From Desertibaculum subflavum (lineage in GTDB: Bacteria; Pseudomonadota; Alphaproteobacteria; Ferrovibrionales; Ferrovibrionaceae): DNA of 64,000 nt. Positions 51,197-61,535 of the stretch are shown piece after piece (the stretch's first letter is position 1; each line of letters begins with the position of its first letter). The position numbers were made by a program, and so were the translations under genes. The stretch is taken from positions 62,001 to 126,000 of the forward strand of contig QOZS01000006.1 of NCBI GenBank assembly GCA_003576705.1, given 5' to 3'. The notes under the pieces were generated by a model. That model was not told where the DNA came from, searched no databases, and saw only the letters and a program-made list of their open reading frames with translations.

Positions 51197-52011
51197 TGCG
51201 CGCAGCCGCCGTCGCCCTGGCATTCTGGCTCGCCTCTGCGTCGGGCGCGGCGGCGGCGCCCTCTCGCATCGTCTCGCTCAATCTCTGTGCCGACATCCTG
51301 CTGGTCGCGCTGGTCGCGCCGGAGCGCATCGCCGGCCTGACACGCCATGCGGCCGACCCGCAGGTGTCGCCGATCGCGGAGATCGCCCGGAACCTGCCGC
51401 AGGTCAGCCACAATGCCGAATTGGTGCTGAGCCGCGCGCCGGACCTCGTCATCGTCGGGACGCACGGCGCGACTTTGACCAAGGACCTGATCCGGCGCGT
51501 GGGCCTGCGCATGCACGCGATCGGCGTATTGACCTCGTTCGCGGAGCTCCGCGCCGAGCTCCGCGCCCTCGGCGATGTGGTCGAAGAGCGGGCCCAGGCG
51601 GAGGCGCTGGTGGCGCGCATCGATGCGCGCCTCGCGGCGGTGTCGCGGCCGCTCACCGCGGCTTCGCCCGTCGCGCTGCCCTATGGGGCGCGGGGCGGCA
51701 CCGAAGGGAGGGGATCGCTGCTCGACGAGGTCATCGCACGGGCGGGATTGCGCAACCGCGCGGCCGAGCTCGGCATCGGTGCCTGGGGCACCCTGCCGCT
51801 GGAGATGGCGCTCAGGGCGAAGCCCGACCTGCTGGTGCTGGAAGGCCATGCCGATAGCGCGGCGAGCCGCGGCCGCGACCTGATCCGCCATCCCGCCTTC
51901 GATCATATGACGCCGCCGCCGAAGCGCGTGGTGCTGCCGGGCTCCGCGCTGCTCTGCGCCGGACCGGCGACGGTCGACGCGGTCGAGCAGCTGGCGGCGA
52001 GCGCGCGATGA
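51196..52011 (+). CDS. btuF: Cobalamin ABC transporter substrate-binding protein BtuF
   Basis: The 271-residue periplasmic binding protein has a signal peptide (about 1-21, no lipobox) and the class III binding fold with ASRIVSLNLCADILL-type start (RIVSLNLCAD, about 24-33), which matches BtuF and FecB proteins. It should pass B12 to BtuC. It lies between btuB and btuC and shares the riboswitch. The longer frame upstream is antisense-type noise inside btuB. Confidence 0.9.
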   Translation: MRAAAVALAFWLASASGAAAAPSRIVSLNLCADILLVALVAPERIAGLTRHAADPQVSPIAEIARNLPQVSHNAELVLSRAPDLVIVGTHGATLTKDLIRRVGLRMHAIGVLTSFAELRAELRALGDVVEERAQAEALVARIDARLAAVSRPLTAASPVALPYGARGGTEGRGSLLDEVIARAGLRNRAAELGIGAWGTLPLEMALRAKPDLLVLEGHADSAASRGRDLIRHPAFDHMTPPPKRVVLPGSALLCAGPATVDAVEQLAASAR

Positions 52012-52979
52012 AGAGCCGGCAACTGGCCGCAATCCTCGGCCTGATCGCGGCAACGCTGTTTGCCGCGGCGATGCTGATGCCGCCGGCCGGGGCCACCTTC
52101 ACACCGCCCGCCGATGCCGATCTCTACCGGGTGATCCTGGTCGAAGTCAGGCTGCCGCGGGCGCTGCTGGCGGCGATGCTCGGCGCCAGCCTCGCGGTGG
52201 CCGGCGCCGCGCTGCAGGGCTTCCTCGGCAATCCTCTGGCCGAGCCCGGCATCATCGGCATCGGCAACGGCGCCGCCTTCGGCGCCGTGCTGGTGCTGTA
52301 TTACCAGCCGGTCCAGGGCGCGACCTTGCTGGTGCCGGTCGGCGGCCTTGCCGGCGCGGGCTTGGCGCTGCTCGCCCTGCAGGGCCTGGCCGGGCGGCGG
52401 CCGTCGCCCTTGGCGCTGGTGCTGGCCGGCGTCGCCGTCGCCGCCTTCACCGGCGCGCTCACCGCGCTCGCGCTCAACCTGGCACCGAGCCCGTTCGCGG
52501 CGCTGGAGATCATGTTCTGGCTGATGGGCTCGGTGGCCGACCGCTCGCTCCAGCATGTCTGGCTGGCGGCGCCCTTCGTCGTCATCGGCCTCTTCCTCCT
52601 GTTCCGCCTGCGCCCGGTGCTCGACGCGCTGACGCTCGGCGAGGACGTGGCGCGCACGTTGGGCCACGATCTTGGCCGGGCGCGCTGGATGCTGCTCGGC
52701 GGCACAGCCGCCGCGGTCGGCGCCATGGTGGCGGTGGCCGGCGCGGTCGGCTTCGTCGGGCTGGTGGTCCCGCATCTCTTGCGCCGCGCCGCCGGCAACA
52801 GCCCGGCCGCATTGCTGTTGCCGAGCGCCTTCGGCGGCGCGGCCCTGGTGCTCGCCGCCGATCTCATCGTGCGGGCGGTACCGCTGATGGAGGAGCTGAA
52901 GCTCGGCGTGGTGACCGCCCTGGTGGGCGCGCCCTTCTTCCTCAACCTGCTGCGCCGCTTCGGGCAGAGCCAGCCATGA
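52008..52979 (+). CDS. btuC: Cobalamin ABC transporter permease BtuC
   Basis: This 323-residue FecCD-type permease has about ten hydrophobic segments, with the LPRALLAAMLGASLAVAGAALQGFLGNPLAEPGIIGIGNGA stretch as hallmark (about 46-86) and the [16 protein letters not shown] coupling region (about 248-263). It overlaps btuF and btuD by 4 nt each, so the transporter genes are tightly coupled. Confidence 0.94.
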   Translation: MKSRQLAAILGLIAATLFAAAMLMPPAGATFTPPADADLYRVILVEVRLPRALLAAMLGASLAVAGAALQGFLGNPLAEPGIIGIGNGAAFGAVLVLYYQPVQGATLLVPVGGLAGAGLALLALQGLAGRRPSPLALVLAGVAVAAFTGALTALALNLAPSPFAALEIMFWLMGSVADRSLQHVWLAAPFVVIGLFLLFRLRPVLDALTLGEDVARTLGHDLGRARWMLLGGTAAAVGAMVAVAGAVGFVGLVVPHLLRRAAGNSPAALLLPSAFGGAALVLAADLIVRAVPLMEELKLGVVTALVGAPFFLNLLRRFGQSQP

Positions 52980-53737
52980 CCCGCCTCGTCGCGCACGACA
53001 TCCGCGTCGCGCTTGGCCGGCGGACCGTCCTGCCGGGCCTGTCGCTGACGCTGCAGGGCGGGCAGCTGGTCGCCCTGCTCGGACCGAACGGCGCCGGCAA
53101 GTCGACCCTGATCCGCTGTTTCGCCGGCCTGCTGGCGCCGGAGGCGGGCGAGGTGCGGTTCGACGGCCGGCCGCTGGCCGAACTGCCGGTCACTGAGCGG
53201 GCGCATCGCATCGCCTATCTGCCGCAAGAGCGCGAATGCCGCTGGCCGGTCACGGTGGCCCGCGTCGCCGCTTTGGGCCGGCCGCGACGCGACGGCGCCG
53301 TCGCCGCCGCGCTGGCCGAGACCGACATGACGGCGCTCGCCGAGCGGCCGATGGACCAGCTCTCCGGCGGCGAGCGGGCGCGGGCGCTGATTGCCCGGGC
53401 GCTGGCCGTTGATCCAGCGGTTCTGCTGGCCGACGAGCCGCTGGCTGGCCTCGATCCCGGCCACCAGCTCGATATCCTCGCCGTGCTGCGCCGCCGCGCC
53501 GATGCCGGCGCGCTGGTCGTCGTGGTGGCGCACGACCTGACCCTGGTGCCGCGCTTCGCCGACCGGCTGGTGGTGCTGGCCGAGGGCCGCGTGGTCGCCG
53601 ATGCCGCGCCGGCCGTGGCCCTTGCCGCGCCCGCGACGGCCGCCGCCTATGGCATCGCGCTCGAGCCCGGCAGCCTGGATGGCGGCGCCTTCGCCCTGCC
53701 GCGCGGGCGACTCGACGCGCCCGGCCGAAGCCTCTAG
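52976..53737 (+). CDS. btuD: Cobalamin ABC transporter ATP-binding protein BtuD
   Basis: This 253-residue ATPase has Walker A GPNGAGKST (about 37-45), the signature LSGGERARA (about 128-136) and Walker B VLLADEPLAGLDP (about 147-159). It powers B12 uptake through BtuC. FhuC/HmuV-like members look similar, but the operon with btuB, btuF and btuC and the riboswitch support BtuD. It ends 35 nt before the quinone reductase gene. Confidence 0.93.
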   Translation: MTRLVAHDIRVALGRRTVLPGLSLTLQGGQLVALLGPNGAGKSTLIRCFAGLLAPEAGEVRFDGRPLAELPVTERAHRIAYLPQERECRWPVTVARVAALGRPRRDGAVAAALAETDMTALAERPMDQLSGGERARALIARALAVDPAVLLADEPLAGLDPGHQLDILAVLRRRADAGALVVVVAHDLTLVPRFADRLVVLAEGRVVADAAPAVALAAPATAAAYGIALEPGSLDGGAFALPRGRLDAPGRSL

Positions 53738-53772
53738 ACCGGGCGCCTTGCATCCAGATTGGGGAGAAGGAC

Positions 53773-54774
53773 ATGGCGGCGCTGCCCGAGACCATGACGG
53801 CGATCGAGATCAGCCAGCCCGGCGGACCCGAAGTGCTGAAGCCGGCCAAGCGGCCGGTGCCGAAGCCGGGAGCGAACGAGCTGCTGGTCAAGGTGGCCGC
53901 CGCCGGGGTCAACCGGCCGGATGTGGCGCAGCGACTGGGCTTCTACCCGCCGCCGCCCGGCGCGCCGGACATCCCGGGCCTGGAGATCGCGGGCGAGGTG
54001 GTGGCCGCGGGTCCCGGCATCGAAGGCGGCTGGAAGATCGGCGACAAGCTCTGTGCCCTCGTCATCGGCGGCGGCTATGCCGAGTACTGCATCGCGCCGG
54101 CGCCGCAATGCCTCGCCATCCCCAAGGGCTATGACATGGTCAAGGCGGCGGCGCTGCCGGAGACCTTCTTCACGGTGTGGACCAACGTGTTCGAGCGCGG
54201 CGCGCTGAAGCCGGACGAGACCCTGCTGGTGCATGGCGGCGCCAGCGGCATCGGCACCACCACCATCCAGCTCGCCAAGGCGTTCGGCGCCAAGGTGCTG
54301 GCCACCGCCGGCTCCGACGAGCGGGTCAAGGCCTGCCTCAAGCTCGGCGCCGACCGGGCGATCAACTACAAGACCGAGGATTTCGCCGCCGTGGTGAAGG
54401 ATTTCACTGGGGGCAAGGGCGTCGACGTCGTGCTCGACATGGTCGGCGGCAGCTATCTCGCCAAGAACCTGGACAGCCTCGCGGTCGAGGGGCGGCTGGT
54501 CCTCATCGCCACCCTCGGCGGCACCAAGGCCGAGGCCAACCTCAACACCATCATGGTCAAGCGGCTGACCGTCACCGGCTCGACGCTCCGGCCGCGGACC
54601 GTGGCGCAGAAGGCGACCATCGCCGTGGCCTTGCGCGGCCGGGTCTGGCCCTTGCTGGACCAGGGCAAGCTCGCCCCGGTGATCGACCGTACCTTCCCGC
54701 TCGCGCAAGCCGCCGAGGCGCACAGGGCGCTGGACGGCGACCACACCGGCAAAATCATGTTGACGGTGGGCTGA
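53773..54774 (+). CDS. NAD(P)H quinone oxidoreductase (zinc-free MDR, PIG3-like)
   Basis: The 333-residue protein belongs to the medium-chain dehydrogenase family without zinc ligands, in the PIG3/QOR subgroup. Landmarks are GVNRPDVAQRLGFYPPPPGAPDIPGLEIAGEV (about 45-76), the Rossmann loop HGGASGIGTT (about 154-163) and a conserved AGSDE area. It should reduce quinones with NADPH, but the physiological substrate is unknown. M8 is an alternative start. It is independent of the btu operon in function but close to it (35 nt). Confidence 0.92.
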   Translation: MAALPETMTAIEISQPGGPEVLKPAKRPVPKPGANELLVKVAAAGVNRPDVAQRLGFYPPPPGAPDIPGLEIAGEVVAAGPGIEGGWKIGDKLCALVIGGGYAEYCIAPAPQCLAIPKGYDMVKAAALPETFFTVWTNVFERGALKPDETLLVHGGASGIGTTTIQLAKAFGAKVLATAGSDERVKACLKLGADRAINYKTEDFAAVVKDFTGGKGVDVVLDMVGGSYLAKNLDSLAVEGRLVLIATLGGTKAEANLNTIMVKRLTVTGSTLRPRTVAQKATIAVALRGRVWPLLDQGKLAPVIDRTFPLAQAAEAHRALDGDHTGKIMLTVG

Positions 54775-54870
54775 GGGCGCGCTTTTTTCCGCCCGACTCC
54801 CCACATACTGAAACTGTGATTTAGACCGGCTTGTCCCGCTCAGTTCAGGGACGCCGGTTAAGGAGAGACC

Positions 54871-55524
54871 ATGAACAAGCCCCTGATGCCGAAGGCGACG
54901 GCCGTCTGGCTGATCGAGAACACCACGCTCACCTTCGATCAGGTCGCCGATTTCTGCGGCCTGCACCCGCTGGAGGTGAAGGGGATCGCCGATGGCGAGG
55001 TGGCGGCCGGCATCGTCGGCATGGACCCGATCGCCAACGGCCAGCTGACCCGCGACGATATCGAGCGCTGCCAGAAGGACCCGCAGACGCGGCTCAAGAT
55101 GGCCAAGACGGCGATCGAGCTGCCCAAGCGCAAGGGCCGCGGCGGCCGCTACACGCCGGTTTCCAAGCGCCAGGACAAGCCGGACGCCATCGCCTGGATC
55201 GTCAAGTTCCACCCGGAAGTGACGGACGCGGCGATCTCCAAGCTGCTCGGCACCACCAAGTCGACCATCCAGCAGATCCGCGACCGCAGCCACTGGAACT
55301 ACCAGAACATCCGCCCGCGCGATCCGGTCGGCCTCGGCCTCTGCACCCAGATCGACCTGGACGAGGCGGTGCGCAAGGCGCAGGGCCGCCGCGCCGCGAT
55401 GAAGCTGCCGGAGGACCAGGAGCCGCCGCCGCCCGCGCCCGAGCCGGAGGCCCAGGCGCCCGAGCCGGACGAGGAGGAATCCGACGTCCCGAGCGTGGAA
55501 AGCGTGTTCGGCCCGCGCAGCTGA
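54871..55524 (+). CDS. trcR: DUF1013-family cell cycle transcriptional regulator (TrcR)
   Basis: This 217-residue protein is highly conserved in Alphaproteobacteria, where it is annotated TrcR. The conserved block is MPKATAVWLIENTTLTFDQVADFCGLHPLEVKGIADGEV (residues 6-44) and a second helix-turn-helix-like part (about 100-140). The tail (about 175-217) is acidic and Pro-rich. An imperfect stem lies in the leader (54825-54859). A GACTC (GANTC) methylation-type site is at 54795. Strong AAGGAGAG ribosome site. This supports the alphaproteobacterial assignment. Confidence 0.95.
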   Translation: MNKPLMPKATAVWLIENTTLTFDQVADFCGLHPLEVKGIADGEVAAGIVGMDPIANGQLTRDDIERCQKDPQTRLKMAKTAIELPKRKGRGGRYTPVSKRQDKPDAIAWIVKFHPEVTDAAISKLLGTTKSTIQQIRDRSHWNYQNIRPRDPVGLGLCTQIDLDEAVRKAQGRRAAMKLPEDQEPPPPAPEPEAQAPEPDEEESDVPSVESVFGPRS

Positions 55525-55599
55525 AGCAGCCCAATCCGATTTGCATTTGGCGCCCAGTCGAGGGCGCCATCTGCATTCGCGGATCTGAACGATCCGCCG

Positions 55600-56850
55600 C
55601 TACTCAAGGACGATGCGGGAGTCCTTGGCTCCGTTGAGCAAGCGCTTGAGATGGAAGGTGGCGAGGCGATCGCCGCTGCGCTTGCCGACCAGAGCGGCGA
55701 AGGCGGCGACCGCGCCCGGGTCACCCGCCTCCAACAGACTGAACGCCTCCAGGTAGTCGGCGGTGGCCGGATCGGCGGCGCGATCCGCGCCGAGCGGCTC
55801 GTAGGCTTTCAGCGGCTCGGAGCGGCCGCGCAGCATCAGGTCGCCCACGGGCCGGCATCTGACGCCGTCGGCGCTAGCGCTGACGGCAGCGCTGATGCAG
55901 ATCGTCGTACCCAGCTGCTTGTTGGCGTTTTCGAGCCGCGCCGCCGTGTTGATGATGTCGCCATAGGCCGTGTATTCGAAGAAGCGAGCGCCGCCGAAAT
56001 TGCCGACCAGTGCCGGCCCGGCATCGATGCCGATGCGGGTCACGCCGAGTGCTATTCCGTCGTCCGCTACCTTCTGTCGGAAACCCTCGGCATGGCGGTC
56101 CAGCGCAAGCGCGCAGTTGACGGCGCGGACGGCGTGGTCCGGCTGGTCACTCGGCGCGCCGAACAGCACATGCAGCCCGTCGCCCAGGATCTTCGTCAAG
56201 GTCCCTTCGTGGGCGAAGACGATGTCTGCCATGCCGGTCAGGTAGTCGTTCAGCAACGGGCCCAATACGTCGGGCGGCAGCGTCTCCACCAGGGTGGTGA
56301 AGCCGGTGATGTCGGTGAAGAGCGAGGCGATCACGCGCCTGTGGCCGCTCAGGTCGAGGCCGCCCTCGCCGCTGGCCAGCCGGTCCACCAGATTGGGCGA
56401 GAAGTAGCGTGAGAGGGTCGCGTAGTTCCGCTCGGCCGCGGCGAGGCGCCGCCGCGCCTCGCGCAGCGTCTCGACATGGCGGATCGTCTTCTCGACCGTC
56501 GCTTCGAGGTCGGCGAAATCGATCGGCTTGGTCAGGAAATCGAAGGCGCCGCGGTTCATCGCGGTGCGGATGTTGGCCATGTCGCCATAGGCCGACAGCA
56601 TGATGGTGGATAGCTTCTCCTCGGACTCCTGCAGTTTCTGCAGGAGGGACAGCCCGTCCATGCGCGGCATGTTGATGTCACTGACCACCATGTCGATTTC
56701 GGGGGTGGCCTGCAGGACGGCGAGCGCCTCGACCCCGTCGCGGGCGAACAGGAGCTTTACGGTGCCGTCGCGGATCTGCCGCCGGAACTTCTGTGCGACC
56801 AGCGCTTCCAGGTCCGGCTCGTCGTCGACGAAGAGGATTGTGGCCGTCAT
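55600..56850 (-). CDS. Response regulator with class III adenylyl cyclase output
   Basis: This 416-residue protein joins a receiver domain (about 1-125; D58, T/S and K108 in FLTKPI) by a coiled linker (about 125-170) to a class III cyclase domain (about 173-350) and a short helical tail. The cyclase residues D180 and D224, K220 and T294, N301 and R305 are all present, so it should be an active adenylyl cyclase controlled by phosphorylation. It is the third gene of a histidine kinase operon; the ATG overlaps the preceding receiver gene by 4 nt. Confidence 0.93.
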   Translation of the reverse strand: MTATILFVDDEPDLEALVAQKFRRQIRDGTVKLLFARDGVEALAVLQATPEIDMVVSDINMPRMDGLSLLQKLQESEEKLSTIMLSAYGDMANIRTAMNRGAFDFLTKPIDFADLEATVEKTIRHVETLREARRRLAAAERNYATLSRYFSPNLVDRLASGEGGLDLSGHRRVIASLFTDITGFTTLVETLPPDVLGPLLNDYLTGMADIVFAHEGTLTKILGDGLHVLFGAPSDQPDHAVRAVNCALALDRHAEGFRQKVADDGIALGVTRIGIDAGPALVGNFGGARFFEYTAYGDIINTAARLENANKQLGTTICISAAVSASADGVRCRPVGDLMLRGRSEPLKAYEPLGADRAADPATADYLEAFSLLEAGDPGAVAAFAALVGKRSGDRLATFHLKRLLNGAKDSRIVLE

Positions 56851-57236
56851 GCGGGAGTCTCGAGGCGCCGCTCTATCTCGGCACGCAGCAGGGCGAAATC
56901 GATCGGCTTGCTGAGCAGGGCTTCGGCCCCACCGGCACGGGCACGTCGTTCCGTATCCGCGTCACCATAGGCCGTGATCATGATGACAGGCACGTCGGGG
57001 CGCACGGCCTTGGCACGGGGCAGCAGTTCGAGGCCGGTCATGCCCGGCATGTTGATGTCGGACAGAATCAGTATGAGCGATATCCCGGCTGCGTCGGCGA
57101 TCCGTTCCAGGGCGCGGTCGCCGGATGGCGCGAAGTCCATGACGAACCGCCCGGCCCGCAGGTCGCGCCGGAACTGCTGACGGAACAGCAGCTCCACATC
57201 GGGCTCGTCATCCACCACCAGGATCAGCGGGTTCAC
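56847..57236 (-). CDS. Single-domain response regulator
   Basis: The 129-residue protein is one receiver domain with DD at 9-10, phosphoacceptor D60 ([11 protein letters not shown]), T88 and K110. It has no output domain. It starts with GTG and overlaps the kinase stop by 4 nt and the receiver-cyclase start by 4 nt. It may be a phosphate sink, a phospho-relay partner or a competitor for the kinase. Confidence 0.93.
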   Translation of the reverse strand: MNPLILVVDDEPDVELLFRQQFRRDLRAGRFVMDFAPSGDRALERIADAAGISLILILSDINMPGMTGLELLPRAKAVRPDVPVIMITAYGDADTERRARAGGAEALLSKPIDFALLRAEIERRLETPA

Positions 57237-60200
57237 GGATGGCCCCCCTCTTTGGCCACGGCGGCGCGTGGCAGGACGATGCGGAACTCGGTGAACTCGT
57301 CCGGTGCCGTGTCGACCTCGATGCTGCCGCCATGCTGCTTGACGACGATGTCATGGCTGAGCGACAGGCCGAGACCGGTGCCCTCGCCGGCCGGCTTGGT
57401 GGTGAAGAATGGATTGAAGATCTTCTCTTTCACATGCGGCGGGATGCCGGTGCCATTGTCGCGGATTCGGATCTCGACCCTATCGCCGAGGTCGCGCGTC
57501 GCCGCACTGATCCTGGGCTCGAAATTGTCGATCGCCTGGGCTTTCCGCATGGTCACGGCATAGAAGCCGTTGGAAATGAGGTTGAGCAGAACGCGCGTGA
57601 TCTCCTGCGCGAACAAATCGGCCTTTCCGGCGGCGGGATCGAGGGATTTCTGGATGGTGACGTTGAAGCCCGGCTTCTCCGCCCTGGCGCCGTGGTAGGC
57701 GAGGTTGAGGCTCTCCTCGACGATGCCGTTGATATCGGCGATCCGGCGCTCGCCGCTGCCCTCGCGGGAATGCAGCAACATGTTCTTCACGATCGAATCG
57801 GCGCGCTTGCCGTGCTGTTCCACTTTTTCGAGGTTGCCGCGTAGGGTTTCGGTTAGATCGTCGACCTCGGCACGAACGTCCGCGGTGAACGCGACGCGAT
57901 CCAGGATCTCGCGCAGCTCAGCGATCAGGTCGCCGGAAAGCGCGGCGAAATTGTTGACGAAGTTCAGCGGGTTCTTGATCTCGTGGGCGATGCCTGCGGT
58001 CAACTGACCGAGCGAGGCGAGCTTCTCGGTCTGGACCAGCCTGTCCTGCGCCGCCCGCAGTTCCTCGATCGACTGCGACAGCTCGCGCGTGCGTGCCTGC
58101 AGCTCGTCGAACAGGCGCACGTTCTCGATCGCGATCACCGCCTGGTCGGCGAAGGTGGTAACGAGCTCGATCTGCTTTGCGGTGAACGGCTGGGCCTCTT
58201 TCTTGGAGAGGAAAATGACGCCAACAACACTTCCCTCGCGCATGAGCGGTGCGCCCAGGGCCGCCCGATAGCCGCCGAGTTGCTGCGCGCCATGCCAGGT
58301 GTATTCGGTATCGGCAAGAACATCGGTCACGTGAATGGTTCGCCGCTCGAGCGCGGCGCGCCCTGTGATGCTGCCTTTCTCGGGGCGTACCTCCCTGTTG
58401 CCGAAATATTCCCGAATCCGCGCGTGCTCTTCAGTCGAGAGACCGAAGCCTGCCGCCCAGCGAAACAGCTCGCCATCGGAGCGAAATAGCCAGCCGTCAT
58501 TGGCATCGCAGAGGCGAACCGCCGACTCGATCAGCGTATCGAGCACGCTTTGCAGGTCGAATGCCGAGCGGCTGATTACCTTCAGCACATCGGCTGTGGC
58601 AGTCTGTTGCTGGAGCGATTCGGTCAGATCCTCCGTCCGCGCCTGCGCCTCCTTGAACAGGCGAACGTTCTCGATCGCAATCACCGCCTGGTCGGCGAAG
58701 GTCTTGAGAATCGAGCGCTGCTTCTCGGAAAGCGGGCCCGGTGGAACACGCACGACGCTCAAGGCACCGATCGCCGTGTCGCCGCGCAGCATCGGGACGA
58801 TGGTCACGGCGCGGTAGCCACTGCCGAGGAAATTGCGACTGCCGACCGCAAACTGGGCCGGCGCCTCTCGCACGTCCGGCACGTCCACGACCTCTCGGTC
58901 CAGGATGGCGGCACTGTGCATGTAGTCACGCGACAGCGGAAACGGGAAGCGGCGTCGCCAGGCTTCGGCGCGGTCGGGATCCGGCTCGGCGACGGCCACC
59001 GCTTTGACCACGCCGTCTTCGGGCAGCGCGATGCTAATGGCGGCCTCAGGAAACAACTTCAGTCCGCTCTGTACGATGGCATCGAAGACCGGCTGCGTAT
59101 CGGTCAGCGAATTGCTGATGACGGTCAGGATCTCGCTGGTGGCCGTTTGCTGCTCCAGGGCCTCGGTCATCTCGCGCGTGCGCGCTTGAAGAGCGTCGAC
59201 GAGCCGGACGTTCGCGATGGCAATCGCGGATTGGTCAGCAAAGGTCTCGACCAGTTCGATTTCCTGCCGAGTGAACGATCCCGGCTGGAACCGAAACAGA
59301 TTGATGACCCCGATTACATCGCCCTCGCGCAACATGGGCACGCCGAGCGCCGCGCGGAAGCCCATCAGCCGCTGCGCCGCGGGCCGGCCAAAGTCGGGAT
59401 CGGCCAGGACATCCGGGATGTGCACCGTCTGCTCCTCGATGATTGCTCGGCCGAACACCGAGCCTCGGTCGGGCTTCGTCGTGTAGCGCGCGAAATGATC
59501 GCGCCATTCCGGTGTGCAGCCGTAGGTGGCGGCGAGCCGGTAGACCTCGTCGTCGCGGCGTCGAATCGTCGCAATGTCCGCGTTGCAGAGGCGCGCCGCC
59601 GAGTCCAGCAGCGTGTCGAGGACGGATTGCAGATCGAAGGCCGAGCGGCTGATGACCTTGAGCACGTCCGCAGTGGCAGTCTGCTGCCGGAGGGACTCCA
59701 TCAGATCTCGCGTACGCGCCTGAACTTCCTCGAACAGGCGCACATTTTCGATGGCGATGGCCGCTTGGTCCGCGAAAGTGGAAACCAACTCGATTTCCTT
59801 CGCGCTAAAGGGGCGCACTTCCGACCGGGTCAGAACCAGCACGCCGATGGGCACGCCTTCGCGCAGCATTGGCACGCCGATCGCCGATCGGTAGTTGTCG
59901 ATCTGCTGCGCTTCGATGAGGCCATACTCCGGATCGGCGAGAACGTCCGGGATGTGGACGGTGCGGCCTCCGAGCAGCGCGCGGCCGCTGATGGTGCTGC
60001 GCTCGGGCAGCACCGGCAAGGTGCGCACGTGGTTCATGAAATCCGGCGAGAAGCCGAAATACTCCTCACGATAGAAGATGCCGTCGCGTTGCCGCGTGAT
60101 GGTGGCCTTGTCGGCATCGCAGAGTCGGGCTGCCGATTCGACCAGCGTCTGCAGCACAGTCGCTAGATCGAAGGTGGAGCGGCTGATGACCTTGAGCACG

Positions 60201-61468
60201 TCCGCGGTCGCGGTCTGCTGCGCCAGCGATTCGGTGAGATCCTCGGTCCTCCTGTTGAGCTCCGACAGCAGGCGGGCGTTCTCCATGGCAATAACCGCCT
60301 GGTCGGCGAAGCTTGTGAGAAGGGCGATCTGTTTGTCGCTGAATGGGCTCACCTCCTGGCGGTAGATGGTGATCACGCCGATGGAATTGCCATCCTTCAT
60401 CAGCGGCACGGCGAGGACGGTGCGTGCCCCGCCGAGTTCGAGGTACTTTCGCCGGATATCGTTGAGCGGCAGGTCCTTGATATCGAGCTGCTGCTTTGGC
60501 TGGCCTGCGATGGCGGCGCCGGCCGTGGCCGTTTCCGGGCCGAGCTGTAGGGGGCCCGAGGTCAGGTACGCGGCGAAGTCCGGCGGTACGTCATGTAAAG
60601 CGAGCGTCTCGAACCCGGCCTCTGCCTTTCTGAACAGAATGCCGAATTTGGCCGAGCAGATGCGGACGGCGTTTTCCAGTAAGGCGGCGAAGACGGGACT
60701 GAGATCTCCCGGTGAGCGGTTGATGACGCTGAGAATCTCGGAGGTCGCCGTCTGCCGCTCCAGGGCCTCTGCAAGCTCGCGCGAACGGCCCTGGACCTCT
60801 TCGACAAGACGAGCGTTCTCGATCGCGATCACCGCCTGGTCGGCGAAGGTGGTGACGAGGTCGATCTGGCGGTCTGTGAAAGGTCGGACATCGCGCCGGC
60901 CGAGAAAGATCACGCCAATCGGCATTCCTTCGCGCAGCAGTGGCACGCCGAGCAGGGTCCTGAATCCGGCCTTTTTCTGCGGAGCGGCATAGGCATATTC
61001 CGGGTCGGCCAGGACGTCGGCGATATGCTGCGTCCGCCCCTCGAGCAGCACGCGACCGATCACGCTGCCGCGCCCAGGCACGAGGGGGATGCTCCGCGCG
61101 TACTCGACCCAGTCGAGCGAGAAATTGTGGTTGGTAACATGATAGAAGCGGTCGCCGATCTGGCGGGCGATCGACGCCATGTCGGCACCGCAGAGTTGCG
61201 CTGCGGTTACGGTCAATTGCTGCAGGACCGACTGCAGGTCGAATGCCGATTGGCTGATGGTCTTCAGCACATCGGCGGCGACAGCCTGCTCAGTGCGCGC
61301 CTGCATGAGATCGCGCCGCAGCTCCGCAACCTGGCGTTGCAGCGATTCGACTTCACCCAGATTTGAATCTAGGGCACCCGGAGCAGATACAGACGCAACA
61401 ACCCCCATGCGTCGCGCCGGGCGTCCGGCGGCGCTCTTGTCGTTGCCTCCCTTGTCGCGCCGCCCCAT
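57233..61468 (-). CDS. Soluble sensor histidine kinase with six tandem GAF domains
   Basis: This 1411-residue protein has no transmembrane segment. After a basic start (1-60) come six GAF modules (about 65-225, 240-402, 420-580, 597-757, 775-940 and 957-1120), each ended by a helical linker of the type [15 protein letters not shown]. The kinase follows: H1162 in [13 protein letters not shown], an N box [10 protein letters not shown] (about 1296-1305), DNGTGIPP and [11 protein letters not shown]. It is the first gene of an operon with two receivers. Six GAF domains suggest several small-molecule or redox inputs. M21 is an alternative start. The ribosome site is weak. Confidence 0.94.
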   Translation of the reverse strand: MGRRDKGGNDKSAAGRPARRMGVVASVSAPGALDSNLGEVESLQRQVAELRRDLMQARTEQAVAADVLKTISQSAFDLQSVLQQLTVTAAQLCGADMASIARQIGDRFYHVTNHNFSLDWVEYARSIPLVPGRGSVIGRVLLEGRTQHIADVLADPEYAYAAPQKKAGFRTLLGVPLLREGMPIGVIFLGRRDVRPFTDRQIDLVTTFADQAVIAIENARLVEEVQGRSRELAEALERQTATSEILSVINRSPGDLSPVFAALLENAVRICSAKFGILFRKAEAGFETLALHDVPPDFAAYLTSGPLQLGPETATAGAAIAGQPKQQLDIKDLPLNDIRRKYLELGGARTVLAVPLMKDGNSIGVITIYRQEVSPFSDKQIALLTSFADQAVIAMENARLLSELNRRTEDLTESLAQQTATADVLKVISRSTFDLATVLQTLVESAARLCDADKATITRQRDGIFYREEYFGFSPDFMNHVRTLPVLPERSTISGRALLGGRTVHIPDVLADPEYGLIEAQQIDNYRSAIGVPMLREGVPIGVLVLTRSEVRPFSAKEIELVSTFADQAAIAIENVRLFEEVQARTRDLMESLRQQTATADVLKVISRSAFDLQSVLDTLLDSAARLCNADIATIRRRDDEVYRLAATYGCTPEWRDHFARYTTKPDRGSVFGRAIIEEQTVHIPDVLADPDFGRPAAQRLMGFRAALGVPMLREGDVIGVINLFRFQPGSFTRQEIELVETFADQSAIAIANVRLVDALQARTREMTEALEQQTATSEILTVISNSLTDTQPVFDAIVQSGLKLFPEAAISIALPEDGVVKAVAVAEPDPDRAEAWRRRFPFPLSRDYMHSAAILDREVVDVPDVREAPAQFAVGSRNFLGSGYRAVTIVPMLRGDTAIGALSVVRVPPGPLSEKQRSILKTFADQAVIAIENVRLFKEAQARTEDLTESLQQQTATADVLKVISRSAFDLQSVLDTLIESAVRLCDANDGWLFRSDGELFRWAAGFGLSTEEHARIREYFGNREVRPEKGSITGRAALERRTIHVTDVLADTEYTWHGAQQLGGYRAALGAPLMREGSVVGVIFLSKKEAQPFTAKQIELVTTFADQAVIAIENVRLFDELQARTRELSQSIEELRAAQDRLVQTEKLASLGQLTAGIAHEIKNPLNFVNNFAALSGDLIAELREILDRVAFTADVRAEVDDLTETLRGNLEKVEQHGKRADSIVKNMLLHSREGSGERRIADINGIVEESLNLAYHGARAEKPGFNVTIQKSLDPAAGKADLFAQEITRVLLNLISNGFYAVTMRKAQAIDNFEPRISAATRDLGDRVEIRIRDNGTGIPPHVKEKIFNPFFTTKPAGEGTGLGLSLSHDIVVKQHGGSIEVDTAPDEFTEFRIVLPRAAVAKEGGHP
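58109..61276 (-). repeat. Six tandem GAF-coding repeats inside the histidine kinase gene
   Basis: The six GAF modules recur every about 160-190 codons. Short segments such as [18 protein letters not shown] are nearly identical in the third, fourth and sixth modules, and a 29-nt stretch (GAGCGGCTGATGACC...) is identical at about 59644 and 60178 in the two modules there. Modules 2 and 5 are more diverged. This suggests expansion by tandem duplication. Confidence 0.85.
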
Positions 61469-61535
61469 CGCGCCGCCCAGCCCAAGCTTTGGCTGAACGG
61501 ATTAGGGCTTTTTGCGAAGGTCTCTGTCAATCAGG

